From NCBI RefSeq assembly GCF_020164435.1, contig NZ_JAIUDQ010000001.1, forward strand, positions 1-64,000: 64,000 nucleotides of DNA, read 5' to 3'. The notes beneath the pieces were generated by a model. That model ran no database searches. It had not been told where the DNA came from and saw only the letters and a list, made by a program, of their open reading frames with translations. This DNA comes from Phyllobacterium lublinensis. Its GTDB lineage: Bacteria > Pseudomonadota > Alphaproteobacteria > Rhizobiales > Rhizobiaceae. Below, one piece after another: positions 38,769 through 46,143 of this stretch. The first letter of the stretch is position 1, and every line of letters starts with the position of its first letter. Position numbers and translations under genes: made by a program.

Positions 38769-39734
38769 GTGCTAGAAGCCCAGTTAGAGCCCTACACACG
38801 GCTCAGGGAAAACATTTCGAAGCGGGACAGAAGCCTGCGCGAGAAAGTAGTCTCGCTTGAGGAAGCGGCCTCGTTTGTCCAGGACGGCATGAAGGTCGGC
38901 ATCGGTGGATCGACCATGTCCCGCACGCCGATGGCGCTGATCTGGGAGGTCATCCGGCAGCGCCGCAAGAACCTGTCCTGCTCCCGTTGCATCGTTTCGA
39001 CGGATGGCGACCTGCTGTTCGGATCCGGCGTGTCGGACCACATCATCACAAGTTGGTTTGCCCAAGGCATTCTCTGGGGACTCTCCAAGGTAATGCGTCA
39101 TCACGTTGAGACCCAGAAGAAGAACTATGAAGAATGGAGCCATATGGGCATCGGCATGCGCTTCCGCGCCGGAGGCATGGGCGTTCCATTCCTGCCGATG
39201 CGAGCAATGCTCGGGTCGGACGTGATGAAGCAGCGTCCTGAAGCAAAGCCGGTCAATTGCCCCTTTACGGGAGAGAAGCTCCTGCTTGTCCCGGCTCTCA
39301 ACCCGGACGTGGCGCTCATCCATGTCCAGCGCTGCGACCAATATGGCAATGCGCAGATCGACGGGCTGCAATTTATGGACATCGATCTGGCGCTTGCGGC
39401 CAATCGCGTGATCCTGACGACGGAGCGGATCGTGTCCAACGACCAGATCCGGCGCGCCCCTGACCAGACCAAAATACCGTTCTTCTGTGTCGATGCGGTT
39501 GTAGAGGTTCCCTACGGTTCCGCCCCGCACGAGTGCTTCGGGCTCTACGAGCCTATGCTCAAGCACATGGAAAGCTATGTGGCGCAGGTCAATGCCGACC
39601 CCGTCAATGGCATGCGTGAATACCTTGAGCGGTACTTCTACGAGCCGAAGTCCTGGAACGAATACCTCGCACTGATCGGCATGGAGGAACTCCTCGAGGC
39701 AAGCCAGAGAGGCCGGAGCATCTACAATGACTGA
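38769..39734 (+). CDS. CoA-transferase subunit A (glutaconate CoA-transferase type)
   Basis: A 321-residue class I CoA-transferase alpha subunit. KVVSLEEAASFVQDGMKVGIGGSTMSRTPMALIWEVIRQ and VPALNPDVALIHVQRCDQYGNAQIDG are its signatures. AAGGAGG (38757-38763) precedes GTG 38769, so I use that start. It overlaps subunit B by 8 bases. Substrates of the family include glutaconate, 3-oxoadipate and cholesterol-ring acids; here an acid made by the upstream enzymes is likely, but not identified. Confidence 0.88.
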   Translation: MLEAQLEPYTRLRENISKRDRSLREKVVSLEEAASFVQDGMKVGIGGSTMSRTPMALIWEVIRQRRKNLSCSRCIVSTDGDLLFGSGVSDHIITSWFAQGILWGLSKVMRHHVETQKKNYEEWSHMGIGMRFRAGGMGVPFLPMRAMLGSDVMKQRPEAKPVNCPFTGEKLLLVPALNPDVALIHVQRCDQYGNAQIDGLQFMDIDLALAANRVILTTERIVSNDQIRRAPDQTKIPFFCVDAVVEVPYGSAPHECFGLYEPMLKHMESYVAQVNADPVNGMREYLERYFYEPKSWNEYLALIGMEELLEASQRGRSIYND

Positions 39735-40497
39735 AGCGCAACGCTACACAGCAACAGAAATTCTCGCAATCCTGAGCGCACGCCAGCTGCGGGACGGGCA
39801 AGTGGTATTTGCAGGCGTCGGAATTCCGCTGCTGGCCGCCACGCTGGCGCAAAGGCTGCGCTGCCCGGGTCTCACGATTCTTTTCGAGGGCGGTGTGATC
39901 GGGGCCTTCGTCGAGCCGGGCAAGCTGCCGCCGTCGACCAATGACCAACGCTGCACGAAGCGGGCCAACATGGTCCTCGGCAGTGCCGACGTGCTGCTGC
40001 TTCTGCAGCGCGGCTATGTGGATGTTGGCTTCATGGGCGGAGCTCAGATCGACCAGTATGGCAATCTCAATTCGTCCTTTATTGGCGATCCCGCTGCGCC
40101 GAAGACACGTCTGCCGGGCACGGGCGGGGGGAACGACATTTCGAGCCTCACCAACATGATCGTCGCCATGAAGCATGAGAAGCGGCGGTTCGTCGAACAC
40201 GTCGACTTCATCACCAGTCCCGGATTCATCCGAGGCGACGAAAGCCGGGGGGAGAGCGGGCTGCCGATGGGCGGCATGTTCCGGGTCATCACCGAACTGG
40301 CGGTGTTCGGCTTTTCCGAGAGGAGCCGCCGGATGAAGGTCCTGGCGCTTAATCCCGGCGTAAGCCGTGAGGAGGTTCAGGACAACACGGGTTTCAGTCT
40401 GGACTTCGACGAAACGACCGCGATGACCGAACCGCCCACCGACAGCGAACTTCAAACCCTGCGGCTGCTTGATCCCGAGCGTCTGTTCACTGCCTAA
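39727..40497 (+). CDS. CoA-transferase subunit B
   Basis: A 256-residue beta subunit. GVGIPLLAATLAQRLRCPGLTILFEGGVIGA includes Glu54, which occupies the position of the catalytic glutamate in glutaconate CoA-transferase. VDVGFMGGAQIDQYGNLNSSFIG is conserved. With subunit A it would move CoA between a donor such as succinyl- or acetyl-CoA and a carboxylic acid. F420-type LLM gene follows 19 bases downstream. Confidence 0.88.
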   Translation: MTEAQRYTATEILAILSARQLRDGQVVFAGVGIPLLAATLAQRLRCPGLTILFEGGVIGAFVEPGKLPPSTNDQRCTKRANMVLGSADVLLLLQRGYVDVGFMGGAQIDQYGNLNSSFIGDPAAPKTRLPGTGGGNDISSLTNMIVAMKHEKRRFVEHVDFITSPGFIRGDESRGESGLPMGGMFRVITELAVFGFSERSRRMKVLALNPGVSREEVQDNTGFSLDFDETTAMTEPPTDSELQTLRLLDPERLFTA

Positions 40498-40516
40498 ACC
40501 ATTTTCGGAGGAAACA

Positions 40517-41509
40517 ATGACCACTGCAATTTCCAACACATTCGGCATTGCCGCACGAAACTTCACCGCCTATCCGGAAATGCCGAACGCGCGCGCGCTG
40601 GTCGACTACGGCGTGCGGATCGAAGAGCTTGGCTACGATTCACTCTGGGTCTGGGACCACATGCTCCTCGGTGTCGACCCGAATTTTCCCATCATAGATT
40701 CTCTTACGGTGCTGACTGGCGTTGCCGCGCGTACCAAACGCATCAAGCTTGGAACCGGAATTCTCGTCCTGCCGCTGCGCAATCCTGTTGCACTCGCTAA
40801 GCAGCTGTCGAGCATGGACCAGCTTTCGGAGGGCCGTCTTCTGATGGGCATGGCAGGCGGCTGGTACAAGCGCGAGTTCGACGCGATGGGTCTGCCCTTC
40901 AACAAGCGCGGCAAGATCATGGATCAAAACCTCGAGATCATGCAGCGTCTGTGGACGGAGGAACTCGTCACCGGTCAGTACACGGTTGCTGACAAGGACG
41001 CTGGAGAGTTTCAGATCGAGTATAATCTCTCGAAGGCGGTCATGTACCCGAAGCCGGCCCAGGATCGCATTCCGATCCTCATCGGCGGTTACGCCGACGC
41101 TGCTCTTAGGCGCGCCGGAGCGAGCGGTGATGGCTGGCTGACCTATTTCTACCGTGCGGAAGATTTCAGGAAATCCTGGGACAAGGTGCTCAACGCGGCG
41201 ATAGAGGCGGGCAAGGATCCGGACAAGGTGATGAACGCCTCGCAGCTGCCGATCATGGTCGGACCCTCAAAGGAAGCTGTCCACGACGACATGATGGATT
41301 GGCTCAACAAGGAGTGGGACTTCCCCGAACACAGCGACTGCACGCGTGAAAGCGCCATCATGGGCTCGGTCGACGAATGCGTCGAACAGCTGCGCGCGCA
41401 CCTTGACGCGGGCGTCCAGAAGATCATCTTCGTTCCCTACAAGTACCAGATGGACCAGATCGAAACGATCGCCCGCGACATCATCCCCCGCCTGAAGGCT
41501 GGCCGGTAA
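40517..41509 (+). CDS. LLM class F420-dependent oxidoreductase
   Basis: A 330-residue luciferase-like monooxygenase-fold TIM-barrel protein (GVRIEELGYDSLWVWDHMLL, GTGILVLPLRNPVALAKQLSSMDQLSEGRLLMGMAGGWYKREFDAMG). The family uses F420 or FMN; location within an F420 biosynthesis island favours F420. It starts ATG 40517 with GGAGG five bases upstream of the ATG-flanking AAACA. It is the only obvious F420-consuming enzyme besides NpdG and so is the best candidate for the key catabolic step. Whether it oxidises or reduces its substrate cannot be read. Confidence 0.88.
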   Translation: MTTAISNTFGIAARNFTAYPEMPNARALVDYGVRIEELGYDSLWVWDHMLLGVDPNFPIIDSLTVLTGVAARTKRIKLGTGILVLPLRNPVALAKQLSSMDQLSEGRLLMGMAGGWYKREFDAMGLPFNKRGKIMDQNLEIMQRLWTEELVTGQYTVADKDAGEFQIEYNLSKAVMYPKPAQDRIPILIGGYADAALRRAGASGDGWLTYFYRAEDFRKSWDKVLNAAIEAGKDPDKVMNASQLPIMVGPSKEAVHDDMMDWLNKEWDFPEHSDCTRESAIMGSVDECVEQLRAHLDAGVQKIIFVPYKYQMDQIETIARDIIPRLKAGR

Positions 41510-41529
41510 TCCCGCAGCAATACATCCTT

Positions 41530-41551
41530 CGCTACCCGCTCGCGGGTAGCG
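41530..41551 (+). terminator. Hairpin between LLM and M20 genes
   Basis: CGCTACCCGC and GCGGGTAGCG flank TC, giving a 10-bp stem. No T run follows. It might reduce or protect transcript passing into the M20 gene. Its function is unknown. Confidence 0.4.
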
Positions 41552-41583
41552 TCCACTTCCAACCGAAATGCGGACCCAATTCC

Positions 41584-42867
41584 ATGAGCGATCCTATCCG
41601 ACAGAAAATCCTTGATAAAATCGATGCCTCGCGAGAGCACGCCATCACATTCCTTCAGGACATGGTGGCAATTCCAAGCGTCACCGGCGATGAGGCGGAA
41701 ATCCAGAAATTCATGAACCGCCACCTTAGCGGCATCGGTCTCGACGTCGACATGTGGGAGACGGACTGGGATGAGCTCAAGGAGCATCCAGGCTATCGCC
41801 CCGTCGCACGCGGCTATGAAGGCCGTCCCAATATCGTAGCCACCATGAAGGGCACAGGCGGCGGACGCTCGCTGCTCCTGAACGGTCATACTGACGTTAT
41901 CCCTGTTGGTAATGGCGAGGGCTGGAGCGACAATCCGTGGTCGGCAAAGATCGAGAACGGACGCATCTATGGTCGCGGATCGTGCGACATGAAAAGTGGT
42001 GTTGCCAGTCACGTGCTCGCCGTTCAATATCTGAAGGAACTTGGGCTTACGCCAAAGGGCGATGTCCTGATCAATATTGTCATCGACGAGGAGGTGAGTG
42101 GTCACGGGACGCTCGATACCGTGATCCGCGGCTACAAGGCGGACGCCGGTATCTCGGGCGAAACGAGTGACCTGCACGTCCAGCCCGCCTGCATCGGCCG
42201 TATCTGGTTCGAGATCGAAATCCAGGGCAAGCCCGCGGGCATCCAGCAGCGCTATCTCGGCGTAAGCGGCATTGCGCTCGGCCAGAAGATAGTCCAGGCC
42301 GTGCAGGAACTCGAGGATCATCGCGTCGCGACTATCAAGCATCCGCTTTACCCGAGCGCGATCGACTCGCTGCCCTGCATCATCGGCAGCTTCCAGGCAG
42401 GCAATTATCCAAGCGCTTTCCCGGCGTCGGCGCTGCTCAAGGGCTCCATCGGTACGGTGCCCGGCGAGGACCATGAAGGCGTCAAGCAAAGCCTCGTCAG
42501 GAAGATTGCCGAATGCGCGGCAGAGGATCCGTGGATGAGGGACCATCCGCCGGTCGTCCGCTTCGTCGGCTACGACGCCGAGGCGTCGGAGATCGCGCGC
42601 GATCATCCGATCGTGAACATCGTCGGCGGAGTCTACAAGGAGCTGACAGGCAAGGAGCCGACCATCAGCGGTCGCCAGGGCGCAGCCGATACGCGCTTCC
42701 TGAATAGTTATGGGGAGACCCCGACCGTCATCTTCGGCCCAGGATCCACGGCGATCATGCACGCCAACGACGAATATGTTTCCATCGATGACTACATCAC
42801 CTCGATCAAGGTCATGGCACTCAGCATCTACGACTGGTGCAACGGCGAGCCGCTGGAGAAAGCGTAG
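41584..42867 (+). CDS. M20 family metallopeptidase/amidohydrolase (ArgE/DapE type)
   Basis: A 427-residue zinc hydrolase. Ligands are in GHTD (His102, Asp104), GSCDMKSG (Asp135) and IDEEVSGHG (catalytic-type Glu169 and Glu170). M20 enzymes split N-acyl, N-carbamoyl or dipeptide amide bonds. It carries an ArgE/DapE-type lid domain. In context it may free an amino acid or acid from an amide-bound substrate. It is 74 bases downstream of the LLM gene and is followed by a terminator. Confidence 0.85.
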   Translation: MSDPIRQKILDKIDASREHAITFLQDMVAIPSVTGDEAEIQKFMNRHLSGIGLDVDMWETDWDELKEHPGYRPVARGYEGRPNIVATMKGTGGGRSLLLNGHTDVIPVGNGEGWSDNPWSAKIENGRIYGRGSCDMKSGVASHVLAVQYLKELGLTPKGDVLINIVIDEEVSGHGTLDTVIRGYKADAGISGETSDLHVQPACIGRIWFEIEIQGKPAGIQQRYLGVSGIALGQKIVQAVQELEDHRVATIKHPLYPSAIDSLPCIIGSFQAGNYPSAFPASALLKGSIGTVPGEDHEGVKQSLVRKIAECAAEDPWMRDHPPVVRFVGYDAEASEIARDHPIVNIVGGVYKELTGKEPTISGRQGAADTRFLNSYGETPTVIFGPGSTAIMHANDEYVSIDDYITSIKVMALSIYDWCNGEPLEKA

Positions 42868-42899
42868 GATCTGTCCGCCAACGTTTTCTCCTGGAGAAG

Positions 42900-42926
42900 G
42901 GGCGCCGGTTTCCGGCGCCCTTTTTC
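42900..42926 (+). terminator. Intrinsic terminator after M20 gene
   Basis: GGGCGCCGG and CCGGCGCCC (9 bp stem, 3-base loop TTT) are followed by TTTTTCTTTC. It closes the PLP-CoA-transferase-LLM-M20 transcript. Confidence 0.9.
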
Positions 42927-42951
42927 TTTCCGGGTATTTTGCAGCGCAAAA

Positions 42952-42982
42952 TTGATGCTATCTTACTATAAATAGGTTGACT
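42952..42982 (+). promoter_or_regulatory. CTATC box D upstream of pntAA
   Basis: TTGATG (42952-42957) is followed directly by CTATCTTACTATAAATAG (42958-42975) and then TTGACT (42977-42982). The box matches box B over its first 11 bases. Which of the two TTG elements is the -35 cannot be decided by eye. Confidence 0.6.
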
Positions 42983-43075
42983 TAAAGATAGACTCGAGTC
43001 AAAGTAAACGCGACGTCGAAGGGCGACCGGATTTTCCGGATAACCCTCCCGTAAAATCAACAAGGAGATAAGGTC

Positions 43076-44215
43076 ATGCATATTGCGGTGTTGTCCGAAA
43101 CGGTGACCGACACACGGGTGGCGATCACGCCCGAGACGGTCAGAAAATATGGGGCGCTTGGCGGCAAGGTTCACATTGAAGGCGGGGCGGGCGATCGCGC
43201 CGGCATCTCGGACCAGGACTTTCAGGATGCGGGGGCCAACATGGTTCCCGATGCCTTTTCGGCCGTGAAGGATGCCGACATCGTGCTTGCCGTTGGTCGC
43301 CCGAACGAAGCGGTCATCCGTGCGTGCAAGCCGGGTGCCGCGATTTTCGCGACCATGGATCCGCATCGCGCAAACGGGGCGCTTGATGTTTTTGCCAGCG
43401 CCGGTGTCAACGCCTTCGCCATGGAGCTCATGCCGCGCATTACCCGCGCGCAATCAATGGATGTCCTTTCGAGCCAGGCCAATCTGGCCGGCTACCGCGC
43501 TGTCATCGATGCGACCGCGGAGTTCTCGCGACTGCTTCCGATGATGATGACCGCGGCCGGTACCATACCGGCGGCACAGGTGTTCGTAATGGGTGCTGGC
43601 GTCGCCGGACTCCAGGCGATCGCGACGGCCCGGCGGCTCGGGGGCGTTGTGACTGCAACCGACGTGCGTCCGGCCACGAAGGAACAGGTTGCCTCGCTCG
43701 GGGCGAAGTTCGTCGCCGTCGAAGATGACGAGTTCAAGGCGGCCGAGTCGTCCGGGGGCTATGCCAAGGAAATGTCGAGGGAATATCAGGCAAAGCAAGC
43801 GGAACTCATCGCCGACCACATAGTAAGGCAGGACATCGTAATAACCACGGCCCTGATCCCCGGTCGGCCCGCGCCGCGTCTCGTCACGCAGGATATGGTC
43901 GATGCGATGCGTCCCGGTTCGGTGCTTGTCGATCTCGCCGTCGACAGCGGCGGCAACGTCGAGGGCTCGCGGTCGGGAGAGGTCGTGACGACGAGCCGCG
44001 GTGTGAAAATCATCGGAAATTCAACTATCTCGAAGGTTGGCACGACCGCGTCCAATCTCTATGCCCGCAACCTTTACAGCTTCGTGTCGACCTTGATCGA
44101 CCGCGACAAGATCGCGCTGTCGATCGACTGGGACGACGAGCTCGTCAGGAGCACCAACCTGACGCGCGACGGGATCATCGTTCATCCGACATTCAAGGGT
44201 GAAAAACCCAACTAG
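43076..44215 (+). CDS. pntAA: Proton-translocating transhydrogenase subunit PntAA
   Basis: A 379-residue NAD-binding domain I. AVLSETVTDTRVAITPETVRKYGALGGKVHIEGGAG is the N-terminal signature, and FVMGAGVAGLQAIATARRLGGVVTATDVRP the dinucleotide-binding site. The split arrangement pntAA-pntAB-pntB is usual in alphaproteobacteria. It couples hydride transfer between NADH and NADP to proton flow. It starts with AAGGAGAT upstream and has its own box D promoter. Confidence 0.95.
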   Translation: MHIAVLSETVTDTRVAITPETVRKYGALGGKVHIEGGAGDRAGISDQDFQDAGANMVPDAFSAVKDADIVLAVGRPNEAVIRACKPGAAIFATMDPHRANGALDVFASAGVNAFAMELMPRITRAQSMDVLSSQANLAGYRAVIDATAEFSRLLPMMMTAAGTIPAAQVFVMGAGVAGLQAIATARRLGGVVTATDVRPATKEQVASLGAKFVAVEDDEFKAAESSGGYAKEMSREYQAKQAELIADHIVRQDIVITTALIPGRPAPRLVTQDMVDAMRPGSVLVDLAVDSGGNVEGSRSGEVVTTSRGVKIIGNSTISKVGTTASNLYARNLYSFVSTLIDRDKIALSIDWDDELVRSTNLTRDGIIVHPTFKGEKPN

Positions 44216-44279
44216 GTCGTCCTCCCAACGCACCGTCGGCATCTGGCCGGCGGTGCGTCAACCATCCTGGAGACAAACC

Positions 44280-44591
44280 ATGACACCGACTGCCACAATT
44301 CAACTTTTCGTCTTTCTTCTCGCCGGGTTTGTCGGTTTTCAGACCATCAGCCGCATTCCGCCTTTGCTTCACACGCCCCTGATGGCGGCAACCAACGCTA
44401 TATCCGGCATTTCTCTGGTCGCTGCACTGGTTCTTGCCGGTGCCGAGCAGAGCCTGCTCAGCAGCGTGCTTGGTGCCGTTGCGGCCGGTTGCGCAACCGC
44501 CAACATCGTCGGCGGCTTTCTGATCACTGACCGTATGCTGGCCATGTTCAAACCGGCCAAGACCGATATCGACGGAGCGCCCAAGCAATGA
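44280..44591 (+). CDS. pntAB: Transhydrogenase subunit PntAB (membrane domain)
   Basis: A 103-residue membrane protein with three to four helices. FQTISRIPPLLHTPLMAATNAISGISLVAALVLAG is a PntAB signature. It sits between pntAA (64 bases before) and pntB (4-base overlap) and forms part of the proton channel with PntB. Confidence 0.94.
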   Translation: MTPTATIQLFVFLLAGFVGFQTISRIPPLLHTPLMAATNAISGISLVAALVLAGAEQSLLSSVLGAVAAGCATANIVGGFLITDRMLAMFKPAKTDIDGAPKQ

Positions 44592-45976
44592 CCGGCACGA
44601 TCATTCAACTTGCCTATTTGTTTGCGGCGGCGCTGTTCATCCTCGCCCTGCGCGCGCTGGGCCAGCCGGCAACAGCGCGGCGGGGCATGCAAATGGCCGC
44701 TTTCGGCATGCTTGTGGCCGTTTGCGCCACGCTCCTTGACCAGCGTATCGTGACCTATGAGTGGCTGGCCGTCGGCGTCATCGCTGGCGCGGTTATCGGC
44801 TACCCCATGGGCATGTGGGTGCCGATGACCGCGATGCCGCAGCGTATCGCCTTCAGCCACGCCTTCGGTGCGTTGGCGGCAACGCTCGTCGGTGTCGGAG
44901 AGTATCTGCACGGCCTGCATGAACACACCCTCACACACGGCCAGACGCTCGCACTCGGCTTCGAAGTATTGCTTGGCACCCTCACGGTAACAGGCAGCCT
45001 CATGGCCTTCGGCAAGCTGCAGGAGATACTACCCGGTGCACCGGTCACATTCCGCGGCCAGAACGTCTTCAACCTTTCTCTCCTCGCGACTGGCGTCGTG
45101 TGCCTCGCCTGGCTGGTCGTAGCGCCCTTCAGCCCGCAGATATTCCTCGCCATCCTGGTAATCGGATTCCTGGTTGGCATCCTGATGGTCCTGCCAATCG
45201 GCGGTGCCGACATGCCTGTCGTGGTATCCCTGCTCAATTCCTATGCCGGTCTGGCGGCAGTCGCCACCGGCTTTGCCCTCGACAACAATATCCTGATCGT
45301 CGTCGGGGCCCTTGACGGGGCGAGCGGCTTCATCCTGTCGATGGCCATGAGCAAGGCGATGAACCGATCCTTTGCCAACGTGCTGTTCGGCGCGTTCGGA
45401 GCTGAGAAGGGTGGCGATGGCGCTGCCGCTTCGGCGGCGGGCGGTGAGATGGTGGCCATCGGCTTCGATGAGGCCGCCATGCGTCTGGCCTTTGCCCAGC
45501 GCGTCATCATCGTGCCGGGATACGGACTTGCCGTGGCACAGGCGCAGCATCAGGTGCGCGAGCTGGTCGGCCTGATGGAAAAGCGTGGGGTCGACGTCCG
45601 TTTCGCCATCCATCCGGTCGCCGGCCGCATGCCCGGGCACATGAACGTACTTCTTGCCGAAGCGGGGGTTTCCTATGATAAACTCGTCGACATGGAGGAC
45701 ATCAACGACCGCTTCGCCGAAGCCGATGTGGTACTTGTGGTTGGTGCCAATGACGTGGTCAATCCGGCGGCCCGTACCAACAAAAGCTCGCCGATTTACG
45801 GGATGCCGATCCTCAACGTCCAGGACTCGAAGAGCATCATCGTGTTGAAACGCGGACGCGGCAAGGGCTTCTCCGGTGTCGAAAATGACCTGTTTGTCTC
45901 ACCCAAGACGAACATGCTTTTCGGTGACGCGAAGGAGTCGATCATCCAGCTCGGCGCCGAAGTAAAACTCGCGTGA
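44588..45976 (+). CDS. pntB: Transhydrogenase subunit PntB
   Basis: A 462-residue membrane plus NADP-binding protein. About eight to nine helices occur in residues 1-260. The C-terminal domain III has VPGYGLAVAQAQHQVRELV, HPVAGRMPGHMNVLLAEA and ADVVLVVGANDVVNPAAR, the NADP site. It completes the enzyme. The copy on the island would support NADPH supply or withdrawal for F420 exchange by NpdG; whether a second chromosomal copy exists is unknown. Confidence 0.96.
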   Translation: MTGTIIQLAYLFAAALFILALRALGQPATARRGMQMAAFGMLVAVCATLLDQRIVTYEWLAVGVIAGAVIGYPMGMWVPMTAMPQRIAFSHAFGALAATLVGVGEYLHGLHEHTLTHGQTLALGFEVLLGTLTVTGSLMAFGKLQEILPGAPVTFRGQNVFNLSLLATGVVCLAWLVVAPFSPQIFLAILVIGFLVGILMVLPIGGADMPVVVSLLNSYAGLAAVATGFALDNNILIVVGALDGASGFILSMAMSKAMNRSFANVLFGAFGAEKGGDGAAASAAGGEMVAIGFDEAAMRLAFAQRVIIVPGYGLAVAQAQHQVRELVGLMEKRGVDVRFAIHPVAGRMPGHMNVLLAEAGVSYDKLVDMEDINDRFAEADVVLVVGANDVVNPAARTNKSSPIYGMPILNVQDSKSIIVLKRGRGKGFSGVENDLFVSPKTNMLFGDAKESIIQLGAEVKLA

Positions 45977-45985
45977 GTGCAGTTG

Positions 45986-46005
45986 GGGCAGGAAGCTTCC
46001 TGCCC
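45986..46005 (+). terminator. Perfect 20-bp palindrome after pntB
   Basis: GGGCAGGAAGCTTCCTGCCC is fully self-complementary and lies 10 bases after the pntB stop. T-rich but interrupted sequence follows (TGGTTGTCGTTGG). It is a likely weak terminator or RNA-stabilising hairpin. Confidence 0.5.
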
Positions 46006-46046
46006 TGGTTGTCGTTGGGTCAAATGGCCACAGGGCGACAAATGTG

Positions 46047-46075
46047 TTGCGGTCATCCTATAAATAAGATGACAT
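46047..46075 (+). promoter_or_regulatory. Promoter with palindromic box E, upstream of the Mo hydroxylase
   Basis: TTGCGG (46047-46052), then a 17-base spacer beginning TCATCCTATAAATAA, then TGACAT (46070-46075). Bases 46052-46073 form a 22-bp palindrome with one mismatched pair, half-sites GTCATCCTAT / ATAAGATGAC. Read in reverse it resembles the CATCCTATAAATAG copy in box C. It precedes the Mo hydroxylase large subunit by 70 bases. Confidence 0.65.
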
Positions 46076-46143
46076 CTGCCGAGGCTGGGAGGCCGCCCGC
46101 CAAACCACATCGGTTGGGCATATTGTGAGCATGAGGAGTGAAA

